Shown: one piece after another, positions 27,459 through 37,433 of the stretch | Position numbering within the stretch: position 1 is the stretch's first letter | Layout of the letters: the number at the start of each line of letters is the position of its first letter | Assembly: GCF_000445105.1 (NCBI RefSeq) | Contig: NZ_ATDP01000071.1 | Location: 186,001 to 250,000, forward strand | Direction of reading: 5' to 3' | Origin: Sphingobium lactosutens DS20 | GTDB lineage: Bacteria; Pseudomonadota; Alphaproteobacteria; Sphingomonadales; Sphingomonadaceae | Length of the DNA stretch: 64,000 nucleotides | Translations under genes and position numbers: made by a program | The notes under the pieces: generated by a model | Told to the model about the DNA's origin: nothing | What the model saw: the letters and a program-made list of their open reading frames with translations, nothing else | Databases searched by the model: none

Positions 27459-29966
27459 TCAGCGCATCTTTGCGGTGACGACGTCGAATGGCTGCGGCCG
27501 GCCCAGATGAAATCCCTGGCCGATCGGGCAGCCATGGGCCAGCAGCAACTGGGCCTGCCCCTCTGTTTCGACGCCCTCCGCCACGACTTCCATGCCGAAA
27601 CTGTCGCCCAGTTTCACGATCGCGTCGACAATGGCCGCATCGCCCACATCATTATCCATGTTGCTGACGAAACTGCGGTCGATCTTGAGCACGTCGACCG
27701 GATAATGTTTCAGGTGGCTGAGCGAGGCATAGCCAGTGCCGAAATCGTCCAGCGCGACCCGCACCCCTTCCTTCGCGAAACAGCGCAGGGCGCTGGCAAC
27801 CTGATCCGCGCCCCGGCCCAGGAACACGGTTTCCGTGACCTCTATTTCCAGATGGCGCGTGGGGATATGCGCCTGGGCGAGGCGCTCCAGCACCGAATCT
27901 GCAAAGCCCGCATGGGTGAAGTCCGCCGCCGACGCGTTGAAGGCGACGCTGCCGGGATCAAGCCCGGCATCCAGCCAGCGGACCATATCGTGCAGCAGCT
28001 TGTCCAGCATGGTCTGGGTCAGCCCGACCGCGATTTCCCCATGGTCGAAGGCGGCGGCGATGGACCCGGGCGATTGCACCCCCAGGCGCGGATGCCGCCA
28101 GCGCAACAAGGCTTCATAGCCCGTGATCATGCGGGTGCGCAGATCGACCTTCGGCTGGTAATAAGGCATGATCAGGTCATCGTGGATAACCTGGCGCGCC
28201 ATGTGGATCATGGAACTGCGTTGCTGGGCTTCGGCGCGCAACGTGGAATGGAACAGCGTCAGCCGTCCGCGACCGGCCGCCTTGGACGCATAAAGCGCCA
28301 GATCCGCGGCCTTGAACAGTTCATCGCCTTCGCTGCCGGCGTCGCCCCCGAACAGCGCCGCACCCATGCTGACGCCGCAATCGAGCGAACGCCCTTCATG
28401 CATATGCGGTCGGCGCAGGGTTTCGATTAGCGCCTTGCCCCATGCTTCGACCCGCGCGGCGTCGCCCAGGGCGCTGGACAACAGGCCGAATTCATCGCCC
28501 CCCAGGCGGCCGATAACGGCATCGGGTGGCGCGGCCGCCTGCAACCGCTCGGCAAACGCACAGAGCAGCGCGTCGCCGGCGTCATGGCCCAGCGAGTCAT
28601 TGGTGCGCTTGAGGTCGTCGATATCGAGCAGAAGCAGCGCGAAGCTCTCCCCGGACCTGCGTGCGGCTTGCGCCATCTCCTCAAGCTTTTGCTGCCACAA
28701 GGTCCGGTTTGGCAGGCGTGTCATGGCGTCATGCGATGCGGCCCAGCGAATCCGCCGTTCGCTGTCATATTGTTCCGTAACGTCCAGAAACGTGACGACG
28801 ATACGTGTCGACCGGTCGGTTTCGCAGCGCGTCAACCAACCCGTGCTCTTCAGTTTGCGAAATGCACCGTCCGTCATCCGGCGGATGCGCAGCAACCCTT
28901 CAAAATGCGACGGCATCGTCCCCGAAACAACCGCCGACATAAGCCCCCGCAAGTGCGAGCGGTCATCAGGATGGACAAGTGACAGGATCAATTCGGCGGT
29001 AGGTTCGGCGTGGGGAGAAACACCCAGCATGGCCCGCAATTCCGGCGACCAGCTACGCTGCCCCGTCCGGCTGTCAAAATCCCATATGCCAAGCCCGGCG
29101 GACTGGATCGCCAGCCGGAACCGCTCCTCGCTTTCAGCAAGGTTGCGCTCGGCCATGTGGCGCTCATGCACATCCTCCAGCGATCCATACCAGCGGATGA
29201 TCCGGCCATCGGCATCCCGGCGCGCGGCCGCACAGGCGCGCATCCAACGATAGTCGCCCGACCGCAACCGCACGCGATAGTCGACATCGACCGGCTCGCC
29301 GCTTGCCAGATGGCGATCCCACACGGCCCGCACATGCGGCGCGTCGTCAGGATGCAGCATCTTGATCCAGCCAAAGCCGCGCACTTCGTCGTCCGACAGG
29401 CCGGTCATTTCCGCCAGGCGCGGCCCGACTTCCTCGATCGCGCCGTCCGGCGCCGCGGTCCAGGGCACCTGCGGGCTGAGCGCGACCGACCAGCGATAAT
29501 GATCCCGGCTTTCAGTAACTGCGGCGGACAGCAGCTCCTGATAGGGCTGCGCATCCTCCACCGTGCCGAAATAGCACCAGTCGCCGTCTGCCAGGACGTG
29601 ACGGCGCATCTGCACGCGGCACCAATGGCGGACATCGGGCGCAAGCGCGATGGTCATCATCAGGGGTTGCGGCTGGCTTTGTGCGCCAGCGGCCGCCAGC
29701 GCGCGGCGGTCCGCAGCATCCAGCAAAGAGCGCCAGCCGACACCAACGGGATCGACGAGAGGGCTTACGGACGGCCCCGAAACGGGCCACCATCCGATCA
29801 GGCGTCCCCGCCGATCCGCCACCCATCGTACTACCAGCGGCGAGAGGGTATCGAACAGAGCGGAGGGCAGCATGCCGCCGACCAAGGGCGACATATCCGT
29901 GCTGGCATGGTCCTGCCCAGCCAGGCCCAGCCCTTGCAAAAACCGGCGGTCAACGAACCGGTCCAC
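27459..29966 (-). CDS. PAS-PAS-GGDEF-EAL cyclic-di-GMP enzyme
   Basis: This soluble 835-residue protein has an uncharacterised N-terminal sensor region (1-150), PAS/PAC domains at about 158-270 and 282-400, a GGDEF domain (405-575) with intact GGDEF at 489-493, and an EAL domain (590-835). The EAL part has EAL at 618-620, EVTETVF, LDDFGTGYASLSHLK and EGVET, so both synthesis and hydrolysis of c-di-GMP are possible. No RxxD inhibitory site precedes GGDEF. It starts with GTG preceded by GGAGGGAG. It is downstream of bpt on the same strand and likely affects biofilm or exopolysaccharide output. Confidence 0.92.
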   Translation of the reverse strand: MDRFVDRRFLQGLGLAGQDHASTDMSPLVGGMLPSALFDTLSPLVVRWVADRRGRLIGWWPVSGPSVSPLVDPVGVGWRSLLDAADRRALAAAGAQSQPQPLMMTIALAPDVRHWCRVQMRRHVLADGDWCYFGTVEDAQPYQELLSAAVTESRDHYRWSVALSPQVPWTAAPDGAIEEVGPRLAEMTGLSDDEVRGFGWIKMLHPDDAPHVRAVWDRHLASGEPVDVDYRVRLRSGDYRWMRACAAARRDADGRIIRWYGSLEDVHERHMAERNLAESEERFRLAIQSAGLGIWDFDSRTGQRSWSPELRAMLGVSPHAEPTAELILSLVHPDDRSHLRGLMSAVVSGTMPSHFEGLLRIRRMTDGAFRKLKSTGWLTRCETDRSTRIVVTFLDVTEQYDSERRIRWAASHDAMTRLPNRTLWQQKLEEMAQAARRSGESFALLLLDIDDLKRTNDSLGHDAGDALLCAFAERLQAAAPPDAVIGRLGGDEFGLLSSALGDAARVEAWGKALIETLRRPHMHEGRSLDCGVSMGAALFGGDAGSEGDELFKAADLALYASKAAGRGRLTLFHSTLRAEAQQRSSMIHMARQVIHDDLIMPYYQPKVDLRTRMITGYEALLRWRHPRLGVQSPGSIAAAFDHGEIAVGLTQTMLDKLLHDMVRWLDAGLDPGSVAFNASAADFTHAGFADSVLERLAQAHIPTRHLEIEVTETVFLGRGADQVASALRCFAKEGVRVALDDFGTGYASLSHLKHYPVDVLKIDRSFVSNMDNDVGDAAIVDAIVKLGDSFGMEVVAEGVETEGQAQLLLAHGCPIGQGFHLGRPQPFDVVTAKMR

Positions 29967-30074
29967 CGCCTTCTCCCTCCAAGCAAATTTCTGCCTCTGC
30001 CAGGGATTTAGAGGAAAAGGTTAAAGATTTTGCCTATGTCTATCCTGCCCGAAACCCTGGTCCGGGCAGGCCGC

Positions 30075-30890
30075 CTATTTGCGCAGGATTGTCGCCAGGT
30101 CCGCCGTCAGCGGCGCGCGATCGGCTCCGGCGAAAGCGGAGGCCGTGTCGGCTTCGGTCGGGTCAAAGCGTTTCCAGCCGTCGCGGCTCAGCTTTTCGAG
30201 CGGCTGATACCGCACCTTATATTGCATCCGCGCCGCGCCCTTCACCCAATAGCCCAGATAGACATAAGGCAGGTCGGCGGCGGCGGCGCGCAGGATATGG
30301 TCCATGATGATATAGTTGCCCAGGCCCGGACGATCCGGCGACTGGGTATCGAAGAAACTGTAGATCATCGAAAGGCCGTCGCCCTGCCGGTCGGTGAGGC
30401 AAGCGCCGACCAGCTTGCCTGGCCGACCGTTGCGGCCCGGCTCGCGATATTCGACGACATGGCTGTCGACCGGGGTCTGTTCGACCATGTCGGCAAAGTC
30501 CATTTCGTCCATTTCGGTCATACCGCCGCCGGGATGACGCGCGTTGAGATAGCGTTGAAGCAGCGCGAACTGCTCTTCCGTCGACCAGGGCTTGCACGCG
30601 CTGACCACCAGATCCTCATTCCGGCGCAGCAATTTGCGCTGGGTCGCGTTGGGCCGGAATTCCTGCGTGACGACGCGCACCGACACGCAGGCGGTGCAAT
30701 CGACGCAGCTGGGCCGATAGGCGACATTCTGGCTGCGGCGAAAGCCGATGCGGCCGAGCGCGTCGTTGAGTTCCGCCGCATTGTCGCCGGAGAGCTCGGT
30801 GAAGACCTTGCGCTCGCTCTTGCCCGGCAGATAGGGGCACGGGCTGGGATTGGTGACGAAGAAGCGCGGGAAGCGAAACGGCGCGGTCAC
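30075..30890 (-). CDS. bpt: Leucyl/aspartate-glutamate-protein transferase Bpt (N-end rule)
   Basis: This 271-residue protein transfers an amino acid from charged tRNA to N-terminal Asp/Glu of proteins, marking them for ClpS-ClpAP. It has the N-terminal cysteine cluster ([25 protein letters not shown]), the core RRNEDLVV and HPGGGMTEM segments, and a C-terminal [15 protein letters not shown] block conserved in ATE/Bpt enzymes. Bacterial Bpt enzymes use leucine; ATE-like ones use arginine, and sequence alone does not prove which. Confidence 0.93.
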   Translation of the reverse strand: MTAPFRFPRFFVTNPSPCPYLPGKSERKVFTELSGDNAAELNDALGRIGFRRSQNVAYRPSCVDCTACVSVRVVTQEFRPNATQRKLLRRNEDLVVSACKPWSTEEQFALLQRYLNARHPGGGMTEMDEMDFADMVEQTPVDSHVVEYREPGRNGRPGKLVGACLTDRQGDGLSMIYSFFDTQSPDRPGLGNYIIMDHILRAAAADLPYVYLGYWVKGAARMQYKVRYQPLEKLSRDGWKRFDPTEADTASAFAGADRAPLTADLATILRK

Positions 30891-31004
30891 GCGGCTCCCC
30901 CCGGTCCCATGCTGTCAATCCCTTGCGTCATGCCCTCGTTATGCCGATCCCGCGCGCGCAAGAAAAGCACGTTTACTATCAAAAAATGGGGGCCGATCGT
31001 CCCA

Positions 31005-32252
31005 TTATGCAACCTCGATCGGCGCGACCTCATAGCCGGCGGCGCGCAGCGCGCCCAGCAGGTTCTGGAGATGGTCGCGGTCGCGCGTTTCGCATTCGAC
31101 GTCGAGGCTGAGGCCCTTGGCCGGCAGGTTGGTGAAAATGCGCTGGTGCGACAGTTCGAGGATGTTGACCGCCTCCTGGTCGAAGATGCGCGCGACGTTG
31201 AACAGCGCGCCCGGCCGATCCTGCAATATGATGCGCAGCCGCGCCAGCCGGCCCGAGCGGGCGAGGTCGCGCAGCAGCACATTGGCGAGCAGGCGCGTGT
31301 CGATATTGCCGCCGGTCAGCACCAGCCCGACCCTGCGCCCGGCAAATTGATCGCGATGCGTCAGCAAGGCGGCAAGGCCCGCCGCGCCAGCCCCTTCCAC
31401 CACCGTCTTTTCGATCTGGAGCAGCAGGCTGAGCGATTCTTCCAGCCGCCGCTCGTTCACCAGCAAAATGTCGTCGGCCAGCCGTTCGACGAAGCGGCGC
31501 GTGACCGAACCGGGCTGCTTGACGGCAATGCCCTCGGCCAGCGTGTCGCCGTCGCAGGCGAGGTCCGTGCTTTTCATGAAACCGTACATGGACGGATAGA
31601 GTTCGGCCTGCACGCCGATCAGGCGAATGTCCGGCTTCATCGCGCGCGCCGCCGTGCCCATGCCCGAAAACAGGCCGCCGCCGCCGATCGGGATGACCAG
31701 CGTGTCGATTTCCGGCGCGTCCTCCAGCATTTCGAGCGCGACCGTGCCCTGCCCGGCGATGATGTCGGGCTCATCGAAGGGATGGACGAAGGTCAGCCCC
31801 TGCTGCGCTTCCAGTTCGCGGGCATGGGCATAGGCATCGTCGAATTTCTCGCCAAATTGCACCACGGTCGCGCCGTGGCTGCGCGTCTGCGTCACCTTGA
31901 TGATCGGGGTGGTCGTGGGCATCACGATGGTGACGGGCACGCCCAGCCGCTTGCCATGATAGGCCAGGCCCTGCGCATGATTGCCGGCCGACGCGGCGAT
32001 GACGCCCTTCGCCTTCGACGCGTCGTCCAGTTGCAGCAGCCGGTTGAGCGCGCCGCGTTCCTTGTAGGCGGCGGTGAATTGAAGGTTTTCGAACTTCAGA
32101 TAGACTTTGCAGCCCAGCATGTCGGACAGCGTCTGGCTGATCAGCGTCGGCGTCTTGACGATCGCCCCGGCAATGCGGGTGCGGGCGGCCAATATGTCAT
32201 CGACGGTGACGGGCAGCGGCAGGGCGCTTTCGATCTTCGCGAGCGTATTCAT
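31005..32252 (-). CDS. ilvA: Threonine ammonia-lyase with ACT domain
   Basis: This 415-residue PLP fold II enzyme converts threonine to 2-oxobutanoate and ammonia, the first step to isoleucine. The PLP lysine lies in FENLQFTAAYKERGA near residue 63, the phosphate loop is IGGGGLFSGMGTA near 190, and a C-terminal ACT domain (about 330-415) gives one regulatory unit instead of the two of classical IlvA. This short layout is shared with catabolic TdcB-like enzymes, so biosynthetic versus catabolic role is open. It is upstream of bpt on the same strand. Confidence 0.93.
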   Translation of the reverse strand: MNTLAKIESALPLPVTVDDILAARTRIAGAIVKTPTLISQTLSDMLGCKVYLKFENLQFTAAYKERGALNRLLQLDDASKAKGVIAASAGNHAQGLAYHGKRLGVPVTIVMPTTTPIIKVTQTRSHGATVVQFGEKFDDAYAHARELEAQQGLTFVHPFDEPDIIAGQGTVALEMLEDAPEIDTLVIPIGGGGLFSGMGTAARAMKPDIRLIGVQAELYPSMYGFMKSTDLACDGDTLAEGIAVKQPGSVTRRFVERLADDILLVNERRLEESLSLLLQIEKTVVEGAGAAGLAALLTHRDQFAGRRVGLVLTGGNIDTRLLANVLLRDLARSGRLARLRIILQDRPGALFNVARIFDQEAVNILELSHQRIFTNLPAKGLSLDVECETRDRDHLQNLLGALRAAGYEVAPIEVA

Positions 32253-32349
32253 ACCCGCCCCCTAGACGAAAAACAGCTGCGAAGAAACTGGAACTGTCCC
32301 GGCACTGGCCCTATGGCGAACGTTCAAGCACGCAAAGATACGAGGCGGG

Positions 32350-33219
32350 ATGGCTAGGATCGCGTTTATCGGCCTGGGGACCATGGGGGCTCCGATGGCA
32401 GGACATCTGGCGAAGGCCGGGCATGAGCTGACCGTCTACAACCGATCCATCGGCAAGGCGAAAAGCTGGGCCGAAGCCTATGGCGGCGCGGTCGCTATCA
32501 GCCCGGCCAAGGCGGCGGAGGGTGCGGACATCGTCATCAGCTGCGTGGGCACCGACGATGATCTGGCGCAGGTGGCTCTGGGCCGCGAAGGCGCGTTTCG
32601 ATCCATGCAGCCCGGCGGCCTGTTCATCGACCATACGACCGTGTCCGCGCGCATCGCCCGGCAATTGTTCGTGGAGGGCGAAAGCCGGGGCATCCACAGC
32701 GTCGACGCGCCCGTCACGGGCGGCCATTCGGGCGCGCAGGACGGAAAGCTGGCCATCATGTGCGGGGGCAGTGAACCGGCGGTCGCGGCGGCGAAGATCG
32801 TGATGCAGGCCTATGCCACGCGCATCGTCCATGTCGGCGGCGCCGGCGCGGGCCAGACCGCCAAGATGGTGAACCAGATCTGCATCGCCGGCGTTATCCA
32901 GGGCCTGTCCGAAGCGTTGCGGTTCGCGCAGGCGGCGGAACTGGATCTGGACGCGGTGTTCGAAGCGATTTCGGGCGGCGCGGCGCAAAGCTGGCAGATG
33001 GACCGATATTGGGGGACGATGGCGCGCGACGAATTCGACTTCGGCTTTGCCGTCGACTGGATGCGCAAGGACCTCGGCCTCGCGCTCGACGAAGCGCGCG
33101 CCAATGGCGCGACGTTGCCGGTGACGGCGATGATCGACCAGTTTTACGCCGATGTGCAGGCCATGGGCGGCCATCGGCAGGATACCAGCGCATTGGTGCG
33201 GAGACTGACCCGAGCATGA
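32350..33219 (+). CDS. NAD(P)-dependent beta-hydroxyacid dehydrogenase (3-hydroxyisobutyrate dehydrogenase-like)
   Basis: This 289-residue protein has the nucleotide-binding FIGLGTMGAPMAGHLAKAGH at its N-terminus, the substrate-site PVTGGHSGAQDGKLAIMCGG near residue 120, and catalytic Lys in GAGQTAKMVNQ near 174. The family includes MmsB (valine catabolism), GarR and glyoxylate reductases; the exact substrate is unresolved. Its stop overlaps the start of the amidohydrolase gene (ATGA). Confidence 0.92.
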   Translation: MARIAFIGLGTMGAPMAGHLAKAGHELTVYNRSIGKAKSWAEAYGGAVAISPAKAAEGADIVISCVGTDDDLAQVALGREGAFRSMQPGGLFIDHTTVSARIARQLFVEGESRGIHSVDAPVTGGHSGAQDGKLAIMCGGSEPAVAAAKIVMQAYATRIVHVGGAGAGQTAKMVNQICIAGVIQGLSEALRFAQAAELDLDAVFEAISGGAAQSWQMDRYWGTMARDEFDFGFAVDWMRKDLGLALDEARANGATLPVTAMIDQFYADVQAMGGHRQDTSALVRRLTRA

Positions 33220-34922
33220 AGATTTTCGTTTCGAGCGCCGCGATCGCGCTCGCCCTGTGTCCGGCGCCGGTTCTGGCGGCGGGCGTCATCGACAATGTGA
33301 ACGGCATCGCGCTGGACGCCAATGGCAGGATCGTGCGCTTCGGCGCGCTGATGATCGACGATGACGGCAAGGTCGAAAAGCTGATCGAGGGCCGATACAA
33401 GGAACCGGACTATAAGCGGCCCAAGAAACGCAAGAAGGGTGAGCCATGGCCCGAACCGCCCAAGGGGCTGGCGTTCAAGCTGGACGCGGGCGGCAAGACG
33501 CTGATCCCTGGCCTCATTGACGCGCATGGCCATGTGATGGGCTATGGCCTCTCGCTCATCACGCTCGACCTGTCGGACACGACATCGCTGGCGCAGGCGC
33601 AGGACAAGATCCGCGCCTATGTCGCTGCCAATCCGGGCCGCAAATGGATCATCGGCATGGGCTGGAACCAGGAACAATGGGGCCTGGGACGGTTTCCCAC
33701 TGCCGCAGACCTTGACGCGGCGGTCAGCGATATTCCGGTGTGGCTGGAACGGGTGGACGGCCATGCCGGCTGGGCCAACAGCGCCGCCATCCGCGCGGCC
33801 GGGATCACGGGCGCAACCAAGGCGCCGGCGGGCGGGCGGATTGAAATGGCGGGCGGCAAGCCTGCGGGCGTGTTCGTCGACCGGGCGATGGACCTGATGC
33901 AGAAGGTCGTGCCCCCGCCCGCGCCCAAGGACCGCGACCTGGCGCTGGAAAAGGCGCAGCGCGCCCTGCTGTCGATGGGCATCACCGGCATTGCCGACAT
34001 GGGCACCAGCATCGAGGATTGGCAGGCGTTTCGCCGTTCGGCGGATCGCGGGGCGCTGCGCGTGCGGATCATGTCCTACGCCATGGGTCTGGAAAATATG
34101 GTGCTGATCGCCGGGCCGGAACCGACGCCGTGGCTGTATGACGACCATCTGCGCATGGGCGGGATCAAGCTGTTGCTGGACGGCGCGCTGGGATCGCGCG
34201 GGGCGTGGCTGAAGGCCGACTATGCCGATGCGCCGGGCCAGCGCGGGCTGCGCATGATCCCCGACACGCAATTGCGCAATATCATGAGCCGGGCAGCGAT
34301 GGACAATTTCCAGGTCGCGATGCACGCCATTGGCGATGCCGCCAATGGTGAGGCGCTGGACGCGATCCAGGAACTGGCCGAAACCTACAAGGGCGACCGG
34401 CGTTGGCGGATCGAACATGCGCAGATCATCGATCCGGCCGACCTGCCGCGCTTCGGCCCGCTGGGCGTGATTGCCTCGATGCAGCCGGTGCATGAGGCGT
34501 CGGACTGGCGCATGGCCACCGCACGGCTGGGCGAGGCACGGCTGGCGGGCGCCTATGCGTGGAAGACGATGCTCGACAATCGCGTGCCGCTCGCCTTCGG
34601 ATCCGACGTGCCGGTGGAAAGCCCCAACCCCTTCCCCGGCATCGCGGTCGCCATGTCGCGGGAGGATGCAAAGGGCCAGCCGGTCGGCGGATGGATGCCG
34701 CAGCAGCGCGTGAGCTTTCAGGCGGCGCTCGACGGCTTTACACGGCAGGCGGCCTATGCGGGCTTTGCGGAAAAGAAATTCGGCAGCCTGGTGCCGGGCC
34801 AGCGCGCCGACTTCCTGCTGATCGACCGCGATATTTCGACGGCGCAGCCGGCCGACATTCGCACGACGCAGGTGCTCGAAACCTGGATCGGCGGCAAGCG
34901 CGTCTATGTGAAGGGGCAGTAA
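33216..34922 (+). CDS. Exported YtcJ-like amidohydrolase
   Basis: This 568-residue protein has a signal peptide (MKIFVSSAAIALALCPAPVLAA) and an amidohydrolase-3 metal-dependent TIM barrel. It shows IDAHGHVMG (HxH metal pair), the later HAIGDAAN and RIEHAQII histidines, and FGSDVPVESPNPF with the catalytic Asp. The family includes imidazolonepropionase-like and N-acyl hydrolases; the substrate is unknown. The ATG at 33216 overlaps the dehydrogenase stop; the longer open frame from 33009 lies within that gene. A periplasmic location is likely. Confidence 0.9.
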   Translation: MKIFVSSAAIALALCPAPVLAAGVIDNVNGIALDANGRIVRFGALMIDDDGKVEKLIEGRYKEPDYKRPKKRKKGEPWPEPPKGLAFKLDAGGKTLIPGLIDAHGHVMGYGLSLITLDLSDTTSLAQAQDKIRAYVAANPGRKWIIGMGWNQEQWGLGRFPTAADLDAAVSDIPVWLERVDGHAGWANSAAIRAAGITGATKAPAGGRIEMAGGKPAGVFVDRAMDLMQKVVPPPAPKDRDLALEKAQRALLSMGITGIADMGTSIEDWQAFRRSADRGALRVRIMSYAMGLENMVLIAGPEPTPWLYDDHLRMGGIKLLLDGALGSRGAWLKADYADAPGQRGLRMIPDTQLRNIMSRAAMDNFQVAMHAIGDAANGEALDAIQELAETYKGDRRWRIEHAQIIDPADLPRFGPLGVIASMQPVHEASDWRMATARLGEARLAGAYAWKTMLDNRVPLAFGSDVPVESPNPFPGIAVAMSREDAKGQPVGGWMPQQRVSFQAALDGFTRQAAYAGFAEKKFGSLVPGQRADFLLIDRDISTAQPADIRTTQVLETWIGGKRVYVKGQ

Positions 34923-34941
34923 CGCCCCTTCCCTCCCTTCG

Positions 34942-36684
34942 CTACATCGCATTGTCGGCGGCGTTGAACGCCTCCTCCATTGTCTGGGGCAGCGGCGGCT
35001 GCACCGGCTTGTCGCAGCCCGCACCCTTCATATGCGCGCGCAGCATGTCCATGCGGTCGAGGTTCCAGCGGGCCAGCGGCACGCCCAGCGGCCGGAAGTC
35101 GGCGCGCTCGAACAATTGCACCACGTAGTTGCGGCAGAGTTCGTCGACCTGCTCGATCGTCAGCATGCCAAGGTTCATGACCATCGGCCGCCCCGGCACG
35201 CCGTTGCGCCCGCGCACCAGGTCGGTGACATAGAGGCCGCCGCGCGGGTCGACCAGCACGACGTCGGCTTCGCTGGAATCGATCAGCCGGTGGCTGGCGG
35301 CATAGGGCGCGACGAATTCATAGGTGCGCCAGACAAGATAGCCGCTCGACAGGATGGTGATGAGCAGCCCGATCAGCACCGGCCGCATGGCGTCCCGCGG
35401 GCGGAAACGCGCCCAGCCCAGCCCGGCGAGCAGGCAGAAGGGGCCGATGAAGCCATGGGCGTAGCGAAAGCCCCAGCCATAGCCTTGCGCCAACGCCAGC
35501 CCACACCCCGCCACGCAGCCCAGCGCCAGCGGCAGCGCGATTTCCCGCCCGGCGAGCAGCGCGCGCCAGCGCATCGCGGCGACGCCCAGCGCGGCGAGCG
35601 GCACCATCAATATGTTGTTCCAGGCGATATAGCGGGTGAGGTTGACCAGCGGCTGCCAGCGATCGCCCAGCCGTTCGAACAGGCTGCCAATCTTGTCCGC
35701 CACGCCGGCCGAGGGGCGCACATCCGCCGGCGCGCCCAGCGCGTGCAGCAGGAAACCCGGCCACAGCTTGGCCCAGACGACGACGATCGTCACCAGCGTC
35801 AGCGCATGGTAAGCCGCCACCCACCAGCGGCGCGCCAGCAGCATCCACAGGATGAAGGGCGCGATGAACAAGGGCGGGAAATGCCATTGGTGCAGCCCCG
35901 CCGCGATCAGCGCCACCAGCCCCGCTGCGCCATGGCCGAGCCACCCGCCGCGCAGCACCAGCGCCAGCCAGACGAGATTGAGCGCGAAATGCCCGGTCAT
36001 CGCATAGGGGGTCATCGCCGTGACCCACAGCTGGCTCGATGAAAAGCCCAGGATCAGCGCGACCCAGACCGCATCGGGCCGGTCGGGCATCAGCCGCAGC
36101 GCCACCCGCCACAGCGCAACAAGGCCGGTCATGAGCAGCACCGGCCCGGCCAGATTGGGATCGCCCAATTGCCAGAATAATGCCTGGATCGCGCTGTTCA
36201 CCGGCAGATAAGCGGCGGTCCAGTAATCCGCCGCGCCGAAGGGCGAGAAAAATTCCGGCATGATCGCCCGGCGATAGGGTTCCCATTCGATCGGGATAGG
36301 CCGGGCGAACAGCCCTTCGCGCATATAGGCGGCGGCGAAGCGGGCGACTTCTTCGTCCCGGCTGATCGCATAATCCTGAAACAGCGCATAATGGCCGGTC
36401 CAGGCAGCAAGGCCAAGCAGAACGACCAGCGGTATCACAATGCGCGCGGTGGGCGGCGGCAGGCTGAAACCGCGCCCCTCCGCCCAGGGCGCGGCGAGCG
36501 CCAGCAGCGCCAGCGCGCCGAGCAGCGCGGGCAGATCCTGATCGAGCAGCAGGATGACGGCCAGGCTGATCCCCTGCCGGTAGGTGACATGCCACAGAAA
36601 GGTGCCAAGCACCCAGAGCGTCAGGCACAAGGCCCCCGCCAGGAACAGGCGTCGCGCGGACACGAACGATCCGGGCGCCCCCAT
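34942..36684 (-). CDS. Polytopic membrane protein, GT-C-like, last gene of polysaccharide operon
   Basis: This 580-residue protein has about eleven to twelve hydrophobic segments up to residue 465 and a soluble C-terminal ~110 residues. An acidic SRDEEVAR motif after the second or third segment resembles the catalytic loop of GT-C transferases (ArnT/PMT type, lipid-linked sugar donors). It lies 2 bases after the FkbM gene. No Wzy-like polymerase is otherwise seen, so this protein is a candidate for polymerisation or decoration of the polymer. I do not recognise a named family with certainty. Confidence 0.7.
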   Translation of the reverse strand: MGAPGSFVSARRLFLAGALCLTLWVLGTFLWHVTYRQGISLAVILLLDQDLPALLGALALLALAAPWAEGRGFSLPPPTARIVIPLVVLLGLAAWTGHYALFQDYAISRDEEVARFAAAYMREGLFARPIPIEWEPYRRAIMPEFFSPFGAADYWTAAYLPVNSAIQALFWQLGDPNLAGPVLLMTGLVALWRVALRLMPDRPDAVWVALILGFSSSQLWVTAMTPYAMTGHFALNLVWLALVLRGGWLGHGAAGLVALIAAGLHQWHFPPLFIAPFILWMLLARRWWVAAYHALTLVTIVVVWAKLWPGFLLHALGAPADVRPSAGVADKIGSLFERLGDRWQPLVNLTRYIAWNNILMVPLAALGVAAMRWRALLAGREIALPLALGCVAGCGLALAQGYGWGFRYAHGFIGPFCLLAGLGWARFRPRDAMRPVLIGLLITILSSGYLVWRTYEFVAPYAASHRLIDSSEADVVLVDPRGGLYVTDLVRGRNGVPGRPMVMNLGMLTIEQVDELCRNYVVQLFERADFRPLGVPLARWNLDRMDMLRAHMKGAGCDKPVQPPLPQTMEEAFNAADNAM

Positions 36685-36686
36685 CG

Positions 36687-37433
36687 TCAGTCGCGCACCA
36701 GCGTCCGGTTGACGAAAATGCCGTCCATTTCGACGAGCAGCGGGAAATGTCCCTTGTTATTTGCGAAGAAGGCGGACGGCACGAAATCGCGCGCCTCCAG
36801 CCAGTCGATCATCGCGCGATAGCCGGTTCCGCCGTCATAGATGGGGCGCACGCCCAGTTCGGTCTGGACGCCCAGCATCCTGCCGATCTGATCCCCCGCC
36901 CCTTCGCACACCGACAGGTCATGGCCCTGCGTGTCCATCTTCAGGAATGGCCGGGCAAAGCCGTGCTGCGCCATCAGGTCGGGCAACAGCGTATCGAGCC
37001 GGCGGCATTGCATCTCGACCGTCTTCGTCACCTTGTTGCGATCGGCAAAGATGGCGTCCTGCGCGCCGGACGGCTTTTTGAGCGAACTGAACTGGTCTGC
37101 CGCCATGATGTTGAAGCTGGCCGTGCCGTCGAAATCGGACAGCGCCATGTTGAACACACACCAGCGCGGATCGGCGGCGGCGCGCTTTTCCAGCAGCGCG
37201 AAAATATCGGGATTGGGCTCGAAGGAGAGGATGAGGCCCCTATAACCCGCATCCCGGCGCGCCATCGTCGCATATTGGCCGCGATTGGCTCCGACATCGA
37301 ACAGGCAATCGACGGCGAAGCTGGTGAGGAACCGGCGCATCGCCTGCACCTCCGGATATTGGTGGACGCGGCCCGCCGCCGCCAGCCGCATCGCCAGCAG
37401 CCGATCGCCCAATTCGCGGCGATAGCGGTTCAC
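36687..37433 (-). CDS. FkbM-family SAM-dependent methyltransferase
   Basis: This 248-residue cytosolic enzyme has SAM motif I LFDVGANRGQYATMARR near residue 43, SFEPNPDIF as motif II, FLKMDTQGHDLSVCEG near 163 and a C-terminal beta strand FVNRTLV. FkbM enzymes O-methylate sugars or polyketides; in a polysaccharide operon sugar methylation is likely. It overlaps the upstream glycosyltransferase by 4 bases. Confidence 0.88.
   Translation of the reverse strand: MNRYRRELGDRLLAMRLAAAGRVHQYPEVQAMRRFLTSFAVDCLFDVGANRGQYATMARRDAGYRGLILSFEPNPDIFALLEKRAAADPRWCVFNMALSDFDGTASFNIMAADQFSSLKKPSGAQDAIFADRNKVTKTVEMQCRRLDTLLPDLMAQHGFARPFLKMDTQGHDLSVCEGAGDQIGRMLGVQTELGVRPIYDGGTGYRAMIDWLEARDFVPSAFFANNKGHFPLLVEMDGIFVNRTLVRD

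Noticed and set aside
27444..27461. TGACG/CGTCA stem spanning the two convergent stop codons as a terminator
   Set aside because: Only 5 bp, and its bases are largely fixed by the stop codons and neighbouring codons; no T-run.
30030..32357. 775-codon open frame on the plus strand
   Set aside because: Antisense to both bpt and ilvA, which carry all expected motifs; it is a mirror of their codon bias.
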